Part shown: positions 8,687-15,962 of the stretch, piece by piece
How the letters are laid out: every line of letters begins with the position of its first letter
How positions within the stretch are numbered: the stretch's first letter is position 1
Assembly (NCBI GenBank): GCA_965652545.1
Contig: CBFGWV010000028.1
Coordinates: 1 to 31,352 of the forward strand
Reading direction: 5' to 3'
Source: CBFGWV01 sp965652545
GTDB taxonomy: Bacteria; Pseudomonadota; Gammaproteobacteria; Competibacterales; Competibacteraceae
Length of the DNA stretch: 31,352 bases
Translations under genes and position numbers: made by a program
The notes under the pieces: generated by a model
Told to the model about the DNA's origin: nothing
The model's input: the letters and a program-made list of their open reading frames with translations, nothing else
The model's database searches: none

Positions 8687-10132
8687 TCACTTGGCGATGT
8701 CGGTTATCCAGCACGTCACGAGGGCATCGGTGCCGTCGCCGTTGACGCAGGGGATGTCGCCCAGGGTGCGCAGCTCGAAGGCGCGACACTCGTAGCCGCT
8801 GAAGACTTCCGTACCGTCGTCACACTCCACGAAACCATTGCCGGTGGTCGAGGGAACGTTATGAGTGCAACTTACGGCGACGAGTTCGGTTTCCACGGTC
8901 AGGCCGCGCTGGTTCTCGATGACGTTGCAGGCATCTCTCATGCTCATGTTGGCGCAACTGCCGTTGCAGTCGATGTGCAGGATGAAGATGCGGTCGGTGA
9001 CATCGTTGCCGAGGACGGCGTCGTTGGATATGTGCCCAGTGCCGATGCAGTTCGGGCAGGTGAGGCTGTTGGCGTCGAGGTTGTCGAGGTTGGCGATGTC
9101 TCGATTGCCGGCATCATTGCCCTGGGTCAGGACATTGCTGAGGTTCTGGCTGTCGGTGTTGTCGAGGTAGCTGGCCAGATTTACGGAATTGCCGCCGCTG
9201 ATCGACAAGGTGTTGCCGCTGAGCCCGAGGGTCTGGCTGTCGCTGCCGGCCAGACCGGAGAGGTTCACGGACGACCCGCTCCCGGAGATGGACAGGGTAC
9301 TGCCCGAGAGTGACAGGCTCTGGTTGTCGGTGTTGTCGCGATACACCGACAGGTCGGCCGATGAGCTGCTCCCGGTGAGGCTTAGCGTGTCACCGGTCAG
9401 CGACAGGTTCTGGCTGTCGGTGTTGTCGAGATACGGCGTCAGGTCCACCGGGGTAGCATCGCCAGTGAGGCCCAGCAGGTTAGTGGTCCCGTCCAGTGAA
9501 AGATCCTGCTGGTCGGTGTTGTCCAGGTAAGCGGACAAATCGACGGGGGTCGGGTCGTCGGTAAGGCTGAGGATGTTGGTGCCGGCATCCAGCGATAGAT
9601 CCTGGTCGTCAGTGTCGGTGAACACGCCAAGATCGACGGATGACCCACTGCCGGAGATGCTCAGGGTGGTGCCGGTGAGGTCCAGGGTCTGCAACTCATT
9701 GGACGGCTCGTCGACCACCGCGAAGGGCGCCGAACCCAGCGCCTGGCGCGGGGTCATGGTTTCGCCGCTGACCTGGATCTCCAGGAACAGCGTCGAGTCG
9801 CCCTGGAAGACGGCCGGGTCGAGGGGTGAACCGTTGCTGCCGAGCATGACGCTGAAGATGCCGTTGGACAGGGGCACACCCGTCCAACTCTCGGCCCACA
9901 GCTGCGTCGCACCGGCATCGCCGGTGGGGCCGGACCAGATCGAGAACACGATATCCACCGGTCCCGAGGCCGCCTCTTGCTGCGCGCCGTTGAGCAGCAG
10001 CCTGCCCTGGTAATTGATGGTGGTCGGGATGTCTTGAGCAAACGACGAAAGGGACGAAAACCCCAGGACGAGCGCGGCGACAATCGGCAAAAATGGGCCG
10101 AAGACGCGCTTGGACGAACAGGCGGTCGGCAT
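8687..10132 (-). CDS. Secreted repeat-stalk protein, tail-fibre-like
   Basis: 481 residues. The signal peptide is 1-32 (cut near SSFA/QDI). Residues 36-140 form a domain (INYQGRLLLNGAQ ... GIFSVMLG ... MTPRQALGSAPFA) that is common at the start of exported tail-fibre-like proteins. Residues 146-332 hold six ~30-residue repeats of the form NLSL.G.TLS..G....VDLS.YLDNTD, resembling trimeric beta stalks. The last ~125 residues form a compact domain with ten Cys, including CPNC at 359-362, probably disulfide-bonded. Chaperone-type endosialidase sequence is absent. It is first in a two-gene unit with the IPTL-tail protein. The 146-base upstream gap has TATACT on the minus strand (10219-10224) without a convincing -35 box. 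I infer a surface or appendage role; no enzymatic motif is visible. Confidence 0.8.
   Translation of the reverse strand: MPTACSSKRVFGPFLPIVAALVLGFSSLSSFAQDIPTTINYQGRLLLNGAQQEAASGPVDIVFSIWSGPTGDAGATQLWAESWTGVPLSNGIFSVMLGSNGSPLDPAVFQGDSTLFLEIQVSGETMTPRQALGSAPFAVVDEPSNELQTLDLTGTTLSISGSGSSVDLGVFTDTDDQDLSLDAGTNILSLTDDPTPVDLSAYLDNTDQQDLSLDGTTNLLGLTGDATPVDLTPYLDNTDSQNLSLTGDTLSLTGSSSSADLSVYRDNTDNQSLSLSGSTLSISGSGSSVNLSGLAGSDSQTLGLSGNTLSISGGNSVNLASYLDNTDSQNLSNVLTQGNDAGNRDIANLDNLDANSLTCPNCIGTGHISNDAVLGNDVTDRIFILHIDCNGSCANMSMRDACNVIENQRGLTVETELVAVSCTHNVPSTTGNGFVECDDGTEVFSGYECRAFELRTLGDIPCVNGDGTDALVTCWITDIAK
9137..9697 (-). repeat. Coding tandem repeats, ~30 residues each
   Basis: This is the DNA for residues 146-332 of the stalk protein. 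Units end in DNTD or a variant and restart with NLSL or QDLSL. Some neighbouring units share long near-identical DNA stretches, for example around 9139 and 9402, which favours recombination and copy-number change. Confidence 0.8.
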
Positions 10133-10278
10133 GCTTAGTTTTCTCTTGGCGGCGTTTTTTTATTTAATTCCCTTATCCGTCAATCCATTGCGAAACGATC
10201 AGGGAACGTGTGCCGGAAAGTATAGACGGTTGTTAACCTCCCGTGCGCGATCCGCCTTGGCAGGCACCCATCGCCCCC

Positions 10279-10665
10279 TTAGTAGTCGCCCTGAGCGTCA
10301 CCCTCGCGCACCTTGCGTTGCAGCCCGTCGAGGTAATCGTCCAGTTCCGCCACACTGGCGAACACGCTACTGACCGGCACCGCCTTGACCACATCGAAGA
10401 CCTTGCGCACCGGCGCCTGCGGCTTGAGCAGCAGGAACTCGCCACCCGCCGTACGCATCTGTTTCTGCGCCTTGAACAACACTCGCAGGCCGGCGCTGGA
10501 GATGTAGTCCAGACGCTCCAGGTCGAACACCAGGGCGTGCTCCGGCGGGGCGAGCAGACTGAGTGCGTCGTCCAGGTCCCCGGCGGTGTTGGAGTCCAGC
10601 CGGCCGCCCAGGCTGACCCGGCGGCGCCCGCCGGCTTCTTCGTCGATCTCGATCATCAAGCTCAT
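10279..10665 (-). CDS. STAS-domain anti-sigma factor antagonist
   Basis: 128 residues, a single STAS domain of the SpoIIAA/RsbV type. The phospho-acceptor loop is DYISSAGLRVL, with Ser56 (first Ser) the likely phosphorylated residue. The start codon overlaps the stop of the upstream phosphatase-kinase gene (ATGA at 10662-10665), so the two are translationally coupled. In known partner-switching systems the HATPase kinase phosphorylates this protein and the SpoIIE phosphatase reverses that; the unphosphorylated form binds a switch partner. No sigma factor gene is adjacent, so the output is unknown. Confidence 0.92.
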   Translation of the reverse strand: MSLMIEIDEEAGGRRRVSLGGRLDSNTAGDLDDALSLLAPPEHALVFDLERLDYISSAGLRVLFKAQKQMRTAGGEFLLLKPQAPVRKVFDVVKAVPVSSVFASVAELDDYLDGLQRKVREGDAQGDY

Positions 10666-13022
10666 GTCGTTGTCCCTGTGCAGGCTTTGATTACGGTAAG
10701 CCGGTTGCCGGCCGGGCCCGATTGGTAATCCAACTCGTCGGCCAGCGTCTGGATCAGGTACAGACCCAGGCCGCCTACCGGGCGTTCCTCGACATCCATG
10801 TCCAACGGGGGCGCTTGCGTGGTACGCGGGTCGAACGGTGCGCCCTGGTCGACGGCATGCAGGACGATGCGTTCGCTTTCCACTGCAACCGAAATCTCCA
10901 CGCCCGGCTGATCGGCGCAGCCGTGGACGTGCAGGTTGACCACCCACTCTTCGGCCACCAGATGCAGGTCGTGCGCGAGCTGGGCGCTGACCGACCGGGC
11001 CGTCAGCCAGTCGTGCAAGGCATCCAGTGTCACCGCCGGCTCGCCCGGACCGGGGTGGATCGTCGCCATCCAGCGTTGTGCAGCCGTTTGCGCCGCCGGT
11101 TCGTAGTGCATACAGATCAAGGTCAGGTCGTCGGCAGCCGGGGCCGGGCCGGCATGCCGTGTCACGGCGTTCACGACAGCCTCCACCGTGTCGTCGGCGC
11201 AGGCTGCCCCCAGTGCGTATAGCGTTCGGTGCAGCGCGGCCTCGCCGAACAACCGCAGGTCCAGGTCGGTCGCTTCGGTAACGCCATCACTGTAGCCTAG
11301 CAGGCGAAAACCGGGTTTCAGGTGGAAGCGGTGCTCGATGAAGGCTGTGTCGGGGTCCAGACCCAGGGGCGGGCTGCCCTCGCCGGGCAGGGGCGCGGCG
11401 TCGCCGTCCGGCGCCAGGACGATGGCCGGGTCATGACCGGCGGCGGCATAGCGCAAATCGCCGGTGCGCAGGTTGAGTACCGCATAGAAGACGGTCACGA
11501 ACAGGAAGCTGTCGTTGTCCTCGGACAGGGTGCGGTTGACCGCCGTCAGCGTGGCCGCCGGACCGGCCGCTGATGGTGCCAGTACACGCATCAGGCTGGC
11601 GGTGCGGGCCATGAACAGCGCCGCAGGGACGCCCTTGTCGGCGACATCGCCGACCAAGAAACCCAGGCGATGGTCGCCGACGGGAAAGTAGTCGTACAGA
11701 TCGCCGCCGATGAAACGGGCCGGTGCCAGGTGCGCGCGGATGGTGTAGTGGCCCAGCGGGTCTTCGGCCCGCGCGGTCGGCACCATGGACATCTGGATCT
11801 GCCGCGCGATGGTCAGCTCGCTCTCCAGGCGCTGCTTGTCCGCCGTCGTGCGTTCGAGATCAGCAATATGGGTCTTGAGCGAGCCGCGCATGTGGGTGAA
11901 GGCGCGGGTCAGCCCGGCAACCTCGTCATGCCCGACCGATTCGGGCAGCGGCGCGTCCAGATCGCCGGTGGCCATCTGGTTCACAGCCTCGACCAGCGTG
12001 GTCAGCGGACGGGTGATCCGGCGTGACAACGCCAGCACCAGCACGGCCATCAGGATCAGCCCGCCGGCCCCGGCCCAGACGGCATAGACCAACTGCGCAC
12101 GTACCCGCCGCAGCAGCGGGTTCTCCGGGTAGACCAGCGCCAGTGTCCAGCCGCTGCGCTCCAGCGGTGCGGTGGCCACCCAGCCGCCGGGGTTGTCCAT
12201 CCAGCGACTGTCATTCATGGCCAGGCTGCGGTGGTGCATGGCGCTCAGGCGCGCCACCGCCGCGAGCTGGGGTTCCTGTTCCGCCAGCAAGTACACCGAT
12301 TGGGCGCGCTCGCCCGGTGGCGGCGGCGGATACAACACCATGCCGCTGGCCGAGAGGACCAGCGCCCGGCCGTTGGCCTGCTCCGGCCAGATGGCCTCGA
12401 TGGTGGGGCCGAGCCAGTCCAGGCTCATGTCGGAGGCCAGCATGCGCAGCACCGATCCGTCGGTGTCCAGCACCGGATACACATAAGTGGTGAACCAGCG
12501 GCCGGCATTGTCCTGGTTGGGCTCCGACCATAGCGGCGAGCGCAGGAAATGTGCGCTCTGATACCACTCCTGGCGGCTCAGGGCATAGTCCGGCTGGGTC
12601 AGGTCGCCGGTGATGACGACCTCGTCACGACGGGTGACGAAGGGCGCGTGCAGCGGCCGGCCGAGTGCGTCGGGGACGATCACCGCCAGCGACCAGACAT
12701 CCGGTTGGCGGCGGCGCATGTCGTCGAACAGCTCGACCAGAGTGGCCGTCGGGGTATGTTCGCGCCCCAGCAGATTGGCCAGCGAGGCCACCTGCTGCTC
12801 CATCCAGTACAAGGGATCGGTCAGGCGCTGGTGCAGAGAGCGGGTGAGCAGGTCTGCGGCACGGGCGGTTTCCTCCAGCGCAAGCCGGTGGTAGCGCTCG
12901 GCCAGTACGCTGAGCACGGCAATGAACACCAGCGCTGTGCCGCCGATGATCCAGAGGCTCAGCCGTGCGGCCAGCCGTAGACGCCATCGTCCCATGATTC
13001 GTCGAAAATCCTGTCCCACCAT
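10662..13022 (-). CDS. Cache-HAMP-SpoIIE phosphatase with C-terminal HATPase
   Basis: 786 residues and both partner-switching enzymes in one chain. Order: TM1 (about 18-41); a periplasmic double-Cache sensor (about 45-305, WYQSAHFLRSPLWSEP, LASDMSLDWL); TM2 (about 310-332); HAMP and a short helix (335-415); a SpoIIE/PP2C phosphatase (about 425-640) with Asp441 in GGDLYD, Asp459/Asp462 in GDVADKG, Asp579 in YSDGVTE and Asp632; then a GHKL HATPase of RsbW type (about 660-780) with Asn696, DQGAPFD at 725-731 and GGLGLYL at 750-756. The metal and ATP-binding residues all look intact. The start is uncertain: ATG 13022 or ATG 12995 (MGRWRLRLAARLS), neither with a strong ribosome site. It acts with the overlapping STAS gene. 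Confidence 0.92.
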   Translation of the reverse strand: MVGQDFRRIMGRWRLRLAARLSLWIIGGTALVFIAVLSVLAERYHRLALEETARAADLLTRSLHQRLTDPLYWMEQQVASLANLLGREHTPTATLVELFDDMRRRQPDVWSLAVIVPDALGRPLHAPFVTRRDEVVITGDLTQPDYALSRQEWYQSAHFLRSPLWSEPNQDNAGRWFTTYVYPVLDTDGSVLRMLASDMSLDWLGPTIEAIWPEQANGRALVLSASGMVLYPPPPPGERAQSVYLLAEQEPQLAAVARLSAMHHRSLAMNDSRWMDNPGGWVATAPLERSGWTLALVYPENPLLRRVRAQLVYAVWAGAGGLILMAVLVLALSRRITRPLTTLVEAVNQMATGDLDAPLPESVGHDEVAGLTRAFTHMRGSLKTHIADLERTTADKQRLESELTIARQIQMSMVPTARAEDPLGHYTIRAHLAPARFIGGDLYDYFPVGDHRLGFLVGDVADKGVPAALFMARTASLMRVLAPSAAGPAATLTAVNRTLSEDNDSFLFVTVFYAVLNLRTGDLRYAAAGHDPAIVLAPDGDAAPLPGEGSPPLGLDPDTAFIEHRFHLKPGFRLLGYSDGVTEATDLDLRLFGEAALHRTLYALGAACADDTVEAVVNAVTRHAGPAPAADDLTLICMHYEPAAQTAAQRWMATIHPGPGEPAVTLDALHDWLTARSVSAQLAHDLHLVAEEWVVNLHVHGCADQPGVEISVAVESERIVLHAVDQGAPFDPRTTQAPPLDMDVEERPVGGLGLYLIQTLADELDYQSGPAGNRLTVIKACTGTTT

Positions 13023-13107
13023 CTCAGGTAGGTATAGTCGCTGCCGTGGGTGTCCGGTCACCACAACGCGGTTGGGCGGACAGGAAAACACTACAGGAGG
13101 TCGAATG

Positions 13108-13599
13108 ATGCGAACCCTGGGGTTGGTAATGCTGTGCCTGGCGTTTTCGCTGCCCGTAGGCGCCGAGGAGGTCGGCGAGGTGGATACGGCGTTCAAATGG
13201 TTGGGGCCGGACCATAAGATCGTCGTCGAAGCCTTCGACGACCCGGTGATCGGCGGAGTGGCCTGCCATTTGAGCCGTGCGGTGAAAGGCGGAATCAAAG
13301 GCGCACTCGGTTTGGCCGAGGACACCTCGGATGCCTCCATCGCCTGCCGTCAGGTGGGCCCGATCAGCTTCAACGAAGACTTCGAAAACGGTGAGGAGGT
13401 GTTCAGCGAGCGCCGTTCGATCCTGTTCAAGAAATTACGCGTCGTGCGCTTCTACGACCCGGCGCGCAATGTCCTCATTTATCTGACGTACAGTGACAAA
13501 CTGATCGATGGCTCGCCCAAGAATGCCATCTCCTCCGTACCGGTGTTGCCCTGGCCGGCGGGCGAGGCACCGCGCCCCGGAGAGCGCTTCGAGGACTGA
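13108..13599 (+). CDS. creA: CreA family periplasmic protein
   Basis: 163 residues. The signal peptide is cut near VGA/EE. The body carries the conserved CreA text VEAFDDPVIGGVACHLSRA, GGIKGALGLAEDTSDASIAC and QVGPI. Two Cys, in VACHL and IACRQ, are conserved in the family. AGGAGG at 13095-13100 is seven bases from ATG 13108 and four from the adjacent in-frame ATG 13105, so 13108 is preferred. CreA is widespread in Gammaproteobacteria, but its function is not established. The creBCD genes that follow it in E. coli are absent here. It is divergent from the Cache-SpoIIE gene and appears to be transcribed alone. Confidence 0.95.
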   Translation: MRTLGLVMLCLAFSLPVGAEEVGEVDTAFKWLGPDHKIVVEAFDDPVIGGVACHLSRAVKGGIKGALGLAEDTSDASIACRQVGPISFNEDFENGEEVFSERRSILFKKLRVVRFYDPARNVLIYLTYSDKLIDGSPKNAISSVPVLPWPAGEAPRPGERFED

Positions 13600-13601
13600 T
13601 C

Positions 13602-13631
13602 GGCGGGAGCCGGTCGAGCGCGGCTCTCGCC
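13602..13631 (+). terminator. Stem-loop after creA
   Basis: GGCGGGAGCCG pairs with CGGCTCTCGCC through 11 positions with one mismatch and an 8-base loop, starting two bases past the creA stop. There is no U-tract, so intrinsic termination is uncertain. Confidence 0.45.
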
Positions 13632-13695
13632 ATTGCGCATTACCCGGCTAGACTCTTTTGTAATCATTGTCCTGGGGTTTTCTCAGGGCGCAGGG

Positions 13696-13758
13696 GGCAG
13701 CCGTAAGCGAGCTGCCGCGTGTCGATGAGCGTATCCGCCGCCCCGGCTTGCAGGTGGC
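13696..13758 (+). other. Possible structured leader of the autotransporter gene
   Basis: Two hairpins lie in the 5' region. GGCAGC/GCTGCC has a 9-base loop (13696-13716) and GCCGCC/GGTGGC has a 10-base loop (13737-13758). A ribosome site (GGGGAGGGG, about 13774-13782) and the ATG at 13788 follow. I do not recognise a known riboswitch class. Confidence 0.3.
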
Positions 13759-13787
13759 GATTCTCGGGTTGATGGGGAGGGGTTCCA

Positions 13788-15920
13788 ATGGGCGTATCGA
13801 GTAGACGGCGGCCGGCGTTCGTGCGCCTGGCCAGATGGGCGGGTGCACTGGCGAGCGTCGCGTCGGCGGCGGCAAGCGCCGGCGTCACGGTCGGTGGCTC
13901 CGCCGCCTTGGAACTGAGTCAGTCCGTCCCGGTGGCATCGACGTCCGAGGGGCTCGGGCCGGAGCAGCTCATCTACAACTGTCCGCACGATCCCTATTAC
14001 TCGCTGGAGTACGTGACGGTGTCGTACCAGCGCTCCTTCACTCAGGATGGGGTGGTCATCGCCTTCTCCGACCTTATCGTGGAGGCGGATGCGGAGTCCG
14101 AGTCCTACAGCGGTACGGTGACCGACGATATGGTCACCGTCACCGCGTCGATCAACGATCCCAACGCGTTCAACTTCGAGGGCACGAGAGACGTCGTCTT
14201 TGCCGCGCAGACGACGCCTGCGGGTATCCGTTGCTACTACAGCGGCGGCGGGCAGTCGCAGAACCGCGTCGAGAGCGCCAGCCTGCCGCCAGTCACTGTG
14301 CGCCTGGTGGGCAACGCGGCCGCAGCGCCGCCGGAGCTCACCCCCAGCCTCCCCGGCGGCACGGCCGGCGAAGTCTACGCCGGCCAGATCGTCGTCACCG
14401 GTGGAACCGCCCCGTACACCTTCACCGAAATCAGCGGGCTGCCCGCGGGTCTATCGGGGCAGAGCGACGGCACCATCACCGGTACACCCGAGGAGTCGGG
14501 CACCTTCACGGTGGATGTCGTTTTCCACGACGCCAATAACATCACCGGCTCGGGCCAGATTACGCTGGTGGTCGAGGCGGCGGCGGAGCCGGGTGAACCC
14601 GGCGAGCCGGGAGAACCGGGCGAACCCTCCGGCAATCTGTTCGAACCCATCCTCTCGCGCCTGACCGACGGTCAGCGCAGTGTGGCCGGGGCGATCAGCA
14701 TTTCCTGTCCACAGGCAGGTAGCAACGGCAGCGACCGGCAGTTCTCCACTGACTGCACCAACCTCGTCATCGATGGCAACCGGGATCGACAGGTCGCGGC
14801 TTTCGCCGAAATCACGCCTGATGAGCTGGACACCGCGGCACGCTCGTCCGAGGGTGCGATGCAGGCCAGTCTCAACAACCTCGGTAGCCGCCTTGCGGCC
14901 TTGCGCTCCGGCGCCACCGGCGTGTCTCTGGCGGGGTTGAGCCTGAATATCGACGGCAAGACGGTCCCCGCGGACGTGTTGGCGGCCTTGGCCGGCGACC
15001 TGCTGCGCGGTGGTGCCGCCGGCGACGATGACGGCATCCTTGCCGGGGCGCGCTGGGGCTTTTTCATCAATGGCACGCTGGGTGACCTGGAGCGCGATGG
15101 AACGCCCGACAATGCCGGTTTCCAGACCGACATCCGCGCCTTGACCGCCGGTGTGGACTACCGCTTCAGCGCCGACATGGTCGCCGGGCTGGCACTGAGC
15201 TATCAGGTCGGCGACTCCACCCTGGACAACAACGGGGGCACGCTGGACTCTGACGGCATCAGCGCCTCGTTGTACGGCACGTATTTCAAGGATGACTTCT
15301 ATCTCGATGGCTCGCTGAGTGTGGGGCGCAACGACTACGACCAGGTCCGGCGGCTGGATTTCGACTCCGGCAGCGGCGGCGTCGTCCAGCAGGACATGCG
15401 GGCGGACTATGACGGCAGCCAGTTCAGCGTCGGTCTGCGCGGTGGCTACAACATCTACCGCGATGCCTTGACCATCACCCCCACCGTAGGCGTCGACTAC
15501 CTGAAGCTCGATCTGGATGGCTTCACCGAGAGCGCCTCCAGTCCGGACACCTCCGGCGGGGGCTGGTCGACCACCATCGAGAGCCAGGACTTCACCTCGG
15601 TGACCTCCAGCGTGGGGCTGAACCTGAGCTATGCGTCCAGTCAGTCCTGGGGCGTGCTCATCCCCAATGCCGGGGTCGAGTGGGTGCATGAGTTCGATGG
15701 CGACTCGCGCGTGATCCGCGGCTTCTACACCGGCGATGCCGAGCGCACCGCGTTTGAGATCCCGACCGAGGAAACCGATGCCAACTACTTCAACGTGAAC
15801 GTCGGCGTCACCGGCGTCTTCGACAATGGCGTGTCCGGCTCGCTGAATTACCAGCAGACGCTGGGCTATGACGATTTGGACGCGTACTACATCAACGCCA
15901 GCATGCGCTTCGAGTTCTGA
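13788..15920 (+). CDS. Ig-like autotransporter-barrel outer-membrane protein
   Basis: 710 residues. The N-terminus has an Arg-rich start, a hydrophobic stretch and cleavage near SAAASA. Residues 55-175 are an unassigned domain with Cys65 and Cys149. A putative Ig domain of the He_PIG type covers about 181-263 (GGTAPYTFTEISGLPAGLSG, GTITGTPEESGTF). Next is an EPG repeat linker (267-280), then a partly helical section. A C-terminal autotransporter beta-barrel runs from about 415 to 710, with alternating aromatic strands and a terminal Phe (MRFEF), as required for BAM insertion. The start is supported by GGGGAGGGG just upstream. The passenger is too short to be a classical beta-helix. Ligand and role are unknown; adhesion or surface display is inferred. 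Confidence 0.85.
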   Translation: MGVSSRRRPAFVRLARWAGALASVASAAASAGVTVGGSAALELSQSVPVASTSEGLGPEQLIYNCPHDPYYSLEYVTVSYQRSFTQDGVVIAFSDLIVEADAESESYSGTVTDDMVTVTASINDPNAFNFEGTRDVVFAAQTTPAGIRCYYSGGGQSQNRVESASLPPVTVRLVGNAAAAPPELTPSLPGGTAGEVYAGQIVVTGGTAPYTFTEISGLPAGLSGQSDGTITGTPEESGTFTVDVVFHDANNITGSGQITLVVEAAAEPGEPGEPGEPGEPSGNLFEPILSRLTDGQRSVAGAISISCPQAGSNGSDRQFSTDCTNLVIDGNRDRQVAAFAEITPDELDTAARSSEGAMQASLNNLGSRLAALRSGATGVSLAGLSLNIDGKTVPADVLAALAGDLLRGGAAGDDDGILAGARWGFFINGTLGDLERDGTPDNAGFQTDIRALTAGVDYRFSADMVAGLALSYQVGDSTLDNNGGTLDSDGISASLYGTYFKDDFYLDGSLSVGRNDYDQVRRLDFDSGSGGVVQQDMRADYDGSQFSVGLRGGYNIYRDALTITPTVGVDYLKLDLDGFTESASSPDTSGGGWSTTIESQDFTSVTSSVGLNLSYASSQSWGVLIPNAGVEWVHEFDGDSRVIRGFYTGDAERTAFEIPTEETDANYFNVNVGVTGVFDNGVSGSLNYQQTLGYDDLDAYYINASMRFEF

Positions 15921-15928
15921 CCTCGTAG

Positions 15929-15960
15929 ATGGGGCAGCGGACGGCCGTCCGCTGCCCCAT
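15929..15960. terminator. Perfect 32-bp palindrome between convergent genes
   Basis: Two 16-base arms (ATGGGGCAGCGGACGG and its exact complement) meet with no loop. The palindrome sits eight bases after the autotransporter stop and two bases from the stop of the leftward gene. A shared bidirectional terminator is likely, although neither side has a long T-tract. Confidence 0.7.
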
Positions 15961-15962
15961 TC

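Noticed and set aside
9137..9697. Regular DNA repeats that might be a CRISPR array
   Set aside because: Repeats are diverged, continuous and in frame, encoding the stalk protein; no unique spacers.
13108..13599. A creABCD regulatory operon
   Set aside because: Only creA is present; the next gene is an autotransporter-type protein.
14451..15689. 412-codon open frame antisense to the autotransporter gene
   Set aside because: GC-bias shadow of a gene with signal peptide, Ig domain and barrel.
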